From CAMCXT01 sp046302715 (GTDB lineage: Bacteria; Bacteroidota; Bacteroidia; M30B66), in NCBI GenBank assembly GCA_046302715.1, contig JBKCHQ010000067.1, positions 1 through 26,553 of the forward strand: 26,553 nucleotides of DNA. The letters are read 5' to 3'. Positions 23,041 to 26,553 of this stretch are shown piece by piece; positions within the stretch are counted from its first letter, which is position 1; each line of letters starts with the position of its first letter. The translations under genes were made by a program, and so were the position numbers. Below the pieces are notes generated by a model. The model saw only the letters and a program-made list of their open reading frames with translations. It had not been told where the DNA came from and made no database searches.

Positions 23041-23100
23041 TCTTAGGGGGCCTCCAACCTCCTCCCCGAGTTTAAGATACGACACGAACACGGGAATAGT

Positions 23101-23120
23101 CGTTTCAAAATTGTGAAACG
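23101..23120. repeat. Hairpin CGTTTCA-AAATTG-TGAAACG
   Basis: A perfect 7-bp inverted repeat around a 6-nt centre. It has the size of a dimeric regulator site as well as of an RNA hairpin. Confidence 0.4.
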
Positions 23121-23130
23121 GATAATTTAT

Positions 23131-23162
23131 TACCAACACGCGTGTTCATTTTTCGGTTGGTA
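23131..23162. repeat. Nested palindromes: TACCAAC..GTTGGTA around AACACGCGTGTT
   Basis: TACCAAC (23131-23137) is inverted as GTTGGTA (23156-23162). Inside lies the perfect 12-bp palindrome AACACGCGTGTT (23135-23146), which overlaps the left arm by three bases, so the two structures compete. Confidence 0.4.
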
Positions 23163-23199
23163 AAAGAAGCTTGGATTGTGGACAGTTATTTCGGAACTT

Positions 23200-23255
23200 G
23201 AAATCGGGCGGGGACACGTGTCTCCCTAATCTCCAATTTTTAAGATACTATAATA
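23200..23255. repeat. CACGTG-containing repeat, copy 1
   Basis: The copy reads GAAATCGGG, then C, then GGGGACACGTG (23200-23220), continuing into TCTCCCTAATCT and AATTTTTAAGATAC. The centre GACACGTGTC is a perfect 10-bp palindrome, extended by GGG on the left and CTCCC-type bases on the right. Copy 2 lies 112 bp downstream. Confidence 0.45.
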
Positions 23256-23311
23256 CTGAATTCGTATTTTGTCACTCAATTACCCTTTCGATATTTTGCC
23301 CATCCGAAAAT

Positions 23312-23365
23312 GAAATCGGGGGGGACACGTGCTCTCACTACTTTAGAATTTTGAATAAACGAACA
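23312..23365. repeat. CACGTG-containing repeat, copy 2
   Basis: The copy reads GAAATCGGG directly followed by GGGGACACGTG (23312-23331), identical to copy 1 apart from one missing C. After it comes CTCTCACTACTT and AATTTTGAATAA, a loosely similar continuation. The downstream half is more diverged, and the palindrome is reduced to CACGTG. Confidence 0.45.
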
Positions 23366-23539
23366 TATTCAATTACAGTTAATCACCCCTTTTGCCCTTG
23401 CTCCATTGCTTAAGCTATTAAAGCTTGTTCTATTGCATATAAATTTGCGTCATGCGTATAATCTATGGCGTTCAAAAGAGTGAAAGTAATCACTACAACA
23501 AAATCGAAATTTACCTATCTAATATTGGTGGATTTACCT

Positions 23540-23547
23540 TATAATTG
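23540..23547 (+). promoter_or_regulatory. Possible -7 box TATAATTG for the MarR-subtilase pair
   Basis: TATAATTG has one mismatch to TAnnTTTG and lies 18 nt before the marR-like ATG. It is the only candidate near the start. Confidence 0.25.
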
Positions 23548-23565
23548 TAGTCCTTTTAAAACGCT

Positions 23566-24054
23566 ATGAGTAAGAAAGTAAACGAAACAACTCCAAAGAA
23601 AACTTCATCTCGAAGCTATTTGGCACGCCCCGAAGACAATGCCGGATTTATTATGTGGCAGGTTTCCATGCTTTGGCAACGTAAACTTAAAAACGGTCTA
23701 GATAAACTGGGCATCACACATGCTCAATTCTTGCTCTTAGGCGCTCTGGATCATTTGAGTAAGGAAAAAACTGTAGTAAGCCAACAAGATCTGGCCCGAC
23801 ACATCCAGATAGACAAAATGATGACGTCAAAAATTTTGCGCACCCTCCAGAAAAAGGGCTTACTCACACGCAAAAAAAATAAGGTTGACACCCGTTTGCG
23901 CTCACTCGCGCTTAGCGAAGAAGGCCAGGCACTGCTTGGTAGCGCCGTTAAAACGGTTGACCGTATTGACCAAGACTTCTTGTTTGGATTGGGTTTAAAC
24001 GCCCTTTCGTTTCAGGACGATTTAAAGAACCTGCTTCGAAACAACAGTAAATAA
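23566..24054 (+). CDS. MarR family transcriptional regulator
   Basis: The 162-aa protein has a basic N-terminal extension (about 1-27), a dimerisation helix region (GFIMWQVSMLWQRKLKNGLD) and LGITHAQFLLLGALDHL. A winged helix-turn-helix follows (VVSQQDLARHIQIDKMMTSK to about residue 85), with recognition helix ILRTLQKKGLLTRK and wing KNKVDTRLRSLALSEEG. This is the MarR fold: a dimer that binds palindromic operators, often near its own gene, and senses small ligands. The ligand is unknown. A subtilisin-like protease gene begins 3 nt after its stop, which strongly suggests co-transcription. The repeat-rich gap upstream would be the natural place for its operator, though I cannot show binding. 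Confidence 0.92.
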   Translation: MSKKVNETTPKKTSSRSYLARPEDNAGFIMWQVSMLWQRKLKNGLDKLGITHAQFLLLGALDHLSKEKTVVSQQDLARHIQIDKMMTSKILRTLQKKGLLTRKKNKVDTRLRSLALSEEGQALLGSAVKTVDRIDQDFLFGLGLNALSFQDDLKNLLRNNSK

Positions 24055-24057
24055 GCT

Positions 24058-26553
24058 ATGAAACCTATTTTTTTCGTATTGAGCGGCATTTTGTTGTTCC
24101 AAAGTATTCATGCTCAAGTTTTGAGTACTAGATTGCAGGCTAGGATGAACGCTACAGCTCCTTCCGAAATGATTGATGTGCAGATTGTATTTAGCGAGCA
24201 ATACGAAAGTCGGCTGCTTGGCTATCAGATGCGAAGTAATCTTGTTCCGGTATCACAACGCGCCGGTCGTGTTCAAGAAGCGCTGAAACATAAAGCCAAC
24301 TTTAGTCAAGATGCGTTTCTAAATTATCTGGAGCAATCCAACATTGCTGAAAACGATTTTCAAATCAAGCGTCGTTATCATATCGTAAATATGATTACTG
24401 CCTATTGCAATGTAGAGGCATTATACATAATGGCTCAATTTTCGGGCATTGAATGGATTGGACTCAGTAATGAATTGCAGCTGAGCCGCCACGAACCAGT
24501 TGCCAAAATTCCAGCTAATGGGCGTTCGGTGGGAGGTCATGAGCCCGGACATGATGCCATTGCTGCTCCGTTCATGTGGAACCTTGGGTATACAGGCCTT
24601 GGCACACGGCTTTACACGGTCGATACCGGAATATGGACGGTTCATCCTGCCATAAGCCGACAATATCGTGGTAATTATCTTCCAGAGAGTGCTTGTTGGT
24701 TAGGATTTGATTTTGAACATCCGGCCGATAAGCCCGATGCGCATGGCACACATGTTACCGGAACCGTACTTGGACTGGATACGGCAACGTCCGACACTAT
24801 TGGAATTGCGTTTAATGCCTCCTATATAGCCACCGATCCCATAGTTGAGGACATTGCCGATGTACGCCCCCTCGAAGTTATATTGGCGGCATTTGAATTT
24901 GCGCTCAATCCCGACGGCGATACACTTACCGACGATGTACCACATGTAATCTGCAATTCGTGGGGATTTGGCGATACTCTAGTGGACGGAATATGCACTA
25001 ACATCATCGTTACGTCGCTCTTTGATGCCCTGGATGCAGCGGGTATTGCTGTTGAATTCTCAGCCGGTAATGAAGGTCCGGGAACGGGCACCACAGGTTT
25101 GCCTGCATACATTGTTTTAGATAGCATCAATGTATTTTCGGTGGGCGCTTTAAATGCAAATGTTGAAGGATATCCCATTGCTGATTTTTCGAGCAGAGGC
25201 CCTTCAGTTTGCGGAGGCGATTCCTTAAATATAAAACCCGAAGTATCGGCACCGGGTGTAAACATTCGCTCCTCGGTACAGCAAGACGAGTATGCTTTAT
25301 ATCAAGGTACATCAATGGCTGGTCCGCACGTTGCAGGCGCCGTTTTGTTACTTAAAGAGGCATTTCCGATGCTTGAAGGTCGCATTATTTTAGATGCCTT
25401 ATACAAGAGCGCCGTTGATTTGGGCGAACCTGGCGAGGATAATACCTATGGAAATGGTATTATCAACCTTGAGGCGGCCTTCAATTATCTGTCGCAAAGC
25501 TACACCGCAGTGCCTCCAAATTCATCGGAGTTTGATCCGGCTATTGCCGAGATTATTGCACCTACCATTGGTTGTTCGGGAAGCTATCCGGTGCAGATTG
25601 TTTTGGCAAATAATGGAAATGTTTCATTTGGTGGAGGCTATATCCATATTAAAGTTAATAATGGGCCAGAGCAGCTACAAGTTTATGCAGGAACGCTTGA
25701 ACCAGGCGAACGAGATACCATAAGTTCCGTTCCTATTACATTATTGCCAGGATATAATGAAATAATAGCCCGTTTCGAACCCTTGATTGACCTGGCAGAG
25801 CGTGAATTGCTCAATAACAGCAGAGTGTTTAGAACCACCACACAAGCATCGGTTACGCTTCCGTTTGCAGAGAGTTTTGAGTTTAATGATTTTAATGGCA
25901 ATAATTTAATCTTGATAAACGGCGATAATCAGGTGGCTTGGGATACCACGCATACTGCTGGAATTGAAGGCAGCAGATACAGCGGTTTTTTCAAGTTTTT
26001 GGGCAATACCCGAAGAGATGACAACGACTATTTTTACACTCCTTTTGTGGCAGTACCGCAAAACCTAGATTCGCTGATTTTTGAATTTTCATATGCATAC
26101 AAATACCGAAGTCCATCGCAAACCGATTCGATACGCGTGGAGTACACCAACGATTGCGGAGCTAACTGGAAGCCAGTTTTCTATAAAGGAGGACAAACCT
26201 TAGCCAGTTTTGATACTACCTGGGTTAATTTTAGGCCCTTTTCACCTCAACACTGGAAACTATTCAAAATTAACTTACGTGATAGTTTATCGGGTCCAAA
26301 TGTGATGTTCCGATTTCAGGCGATTTGCGATATCGGCTCCAACTTTTTCATTGATAACATATTCCTTTACGAAAACGAAAGTCCGTTTGGAATGAATACA
26401 CTTCGACCCCATACTTTGAAGCTTTACCCTAACCCGGCTCAATCGTTACTAAACATAGAAATTCCTCAAAGCATTAAGGGTAATGTTGGTGTAAAAATTA
26501 TGGACTTACAGGGTCGCATTGTTCTCAAGACAGAAATGAAAACTGCCACTACC
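24058..26553 (+). CDS. Subtilisin-like (S8) serine protease with T9SS sorting domain, 3'-truncated by the window edge
   Basis: The frame from ATG 24058 is open to the last base (832 codons, no stop). A signal peptide (MKPIFFVLSGILLFQSIHAQ) is followed by a propeptide-like region to about 165. The S8 catalytic domain has the triad Asp189 (VDTGI), His229 (AHGTHVTGTV) and Ser419 (GTSMAGPHVAG), plus the oxyanion Asn300 (CNSWG). After about residue 485 come a CARDB/Ig-like module (about 486-595) and a jelly-roll domain (about 597-775, FEFSYAYKYRS, FFIDNIFLYEN). A type A sorting domain starts at about 787 (LKLYPNPAQSLLNIEI, KIMDLQGRIV). From the usual length of that domain only some 20-35 residues should be missing. 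All key residues are present, so it should be active outside the cell. It lies 3 nt after the MarR gene. Confidence 0.92.
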   Translation, partial: MKPIFFVLSGILLFQSIHAQVLSTRLQARMNATAPSEMIDVQIVFSEQYESRLLGYQMRSNLVPVSQRAGRVQEALKHKANFSQDAFLNYLEQSNIAENDFQIKRRYHIVNMITAYCNVEALYIMAQFSGIEWIGLSNELQLSRHEPVAKIPANGRSVGGHEPGHDAIAAPFMWNLGYTGLGTRLYTVDTGIWTVHPAISRQYRGNYLPESACWLGFDFEHPADKPDAHGTHVTGTVLGLDTATSDTIGIAFNASYIATDPIVEDIADVRPLEVILAAFEFALNPDGDTLTDDVPHVICNSWGFGDTLVDGICTNIIVTSLFDALDAAGIAVEFSAGNEGPGTGTTGLPAYIVLDSINVFSVGALNANVEGYPIADFSSRGPSVCGGDSLNIKPEVSAPGVNIRSSVQQDEYALYQGTSMAGPHVAGAVLLLKEAFPMLEGRIILDALYKSAVDLGEPGEDNTYGNGIINLEAAFNYLSQSYTAVPPNSSEFDPAIAEIIAPTIGCSGSYPVQIVLANNGNVSFGGGYIHIKVNNGPEQLQVYAGTLEPGERDTISSVPITLLPGYNEIIARFEPLIDLAERELLNNSRVFRTTTQASVTLPFAESFEFNDFNGNNLILINGDNQVAWDTTHTAGIEGSRYSGFFKFLGNTRRDDNDYFYTPFVAVPQNLDSLIFEFSYAYKYRSPSQTDSIRVEYTNDCGANWKPVFYKGGQTLASFDTTWVNFRPFSPQHWKLFKINLRDSLSGPNVMFRFQAICDIGSNFFIDNIFLYENESPFGMNTLRPHTLKLYPNPAQSLLNIEIPQSIKGNVGVKIMDLQGRIVLKTEMKTATT

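Larger units (their letters stand above)
22837..23565. other. 729-base gap without a supported gene, rich in inverted repeats
   Basis: No frame here looks like a protein. The gap holds several small hairpins (22974-22989, 23002-23014, 23101-23120, 23131-23162), a G/C-rich patch (GGGGG at 23046-23050, CCTCC and CCCC to 23067), two copies of a CACGTG-containing repeat and, at its right end, a possible promoter for the MarR gene. It may be a remnant of a mobile element, a structured RNA or a long regulatory region; the sequence does not decide. Confidence 0.6.

Noticed and set aside
23171..23413. 80-codon plus-strand frame in the gap before the MarR gene, with a repeated GGDTC motif
   Set aside because: The repeated motif only reflects the DNA repeat being read twice in the same frame. 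Composition is odd (many Cys, no domain), there is no promoter box, and it overlaps the palindromes.
1..26553. tRNA, rRNA, CRISPR array, IS element, toxin-antitoxin or defence operon
   Set aside because: Read by eye on both strands, no cloverleaf, regular spacer-repeat array, transposase motif or recognisable defence gene was found; tRNAscan and HMM searches would be needed to exclude weak cases.

Overview
The window reads as chromosomal DNA of a member of the Bacteroidota. The evidence is the family content (DUF4920, DUF3822, the Porin_10-type putative porin, C-terminal type IX secretion sorting domains ending secreted proteins), a PorE-like OmpA protein of the type IX secretion system (T9SS), and repeated matches to the Bacteroidota -7 promoter element TAnnTTTG. 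I see no rRNA, tRNA, CRISPR array, transposase or phage gene. Most of the window is ordinary core-genome material; the right third is richer in secreted and accessory-looking genes.

Layout. (1) 1-1445, minus strand: an FtsB/DivIC-like divisome protein followed by the start of the methylmalonyl-CoA mutase small subunit, cut by the window edge. (2) 1566-2033, minus: an azurin-like lipoprotein lacking all four copper ligands, divergent from dnaX (2162-3844, plus). (3) 3847-8484, minus: a compact run, in transcription order, of a secreted TPR protein, a PorE-like TPR/beta-propeller/CRD/OmpA protein, the tRNA methyltransferase MnmD, a DUF4920 protein and a cytochrome c'-like protein. (4) 8650-10277, minus: a small lipoprotein, an SRPBCC protein and pyrE; pyrE diverges from a NUDIX hydrolase (10285-10920, plus). 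(5) 10930-14138, minus: DUF3822, rsmD and coaD with overlapping stop/start codons, then a thioredoxin-fold secreted protein without a CXXC motif; a RecD/Dda-like helicase diverges at 14176. (6) 15731-18412, plus: TerC and a Porin_10-type outer-membrane barrel. (7) 18473-22836, plus: two tandem paralogues, each exactly 716 aa, with a shared N-terminal domain, Calx-beta-like repeats, a lamin-tail domain and a C-terminal sorting domain. (8) 22837-23565: a 729-base gap rich in inverted repeats and carrying two copies of a CACGTG-containing repeat. (9) 23566-26553, plus: a MarR regulator followed 3 nt later by a subtilisin-like S8 protease with a T9SS sorting domain, cut by the right edge.

How the genes fit together. 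The PorE-like protein would belong to the machinery that exports the lamin-tail paralogues and the subtilase. The azurin-like, DUF4920, cytochrome c'-like and thioredoxin-like products are predicted to be exported to the cell envelope. The rest is housekeeping: replication (dnaX), pyrimidine synthesis (pyrE), CoA synthesis (coaD), rRNA and tRNA modification (rsmD, mnmD).

The most distinctive observations are: the copper-ligand-less azurin fold; TAnnTTTG boxes only 4-5 nt before four start codons, suggesting leaderless mRNAs; the equal-length secreted paralogue pair with a conserved C..R-[ST]-C-L-P motif; the MarR-subtilase gene pair; and the structured repeat-bearing gap in front of it. I did not find a clear new defence or mobile system.
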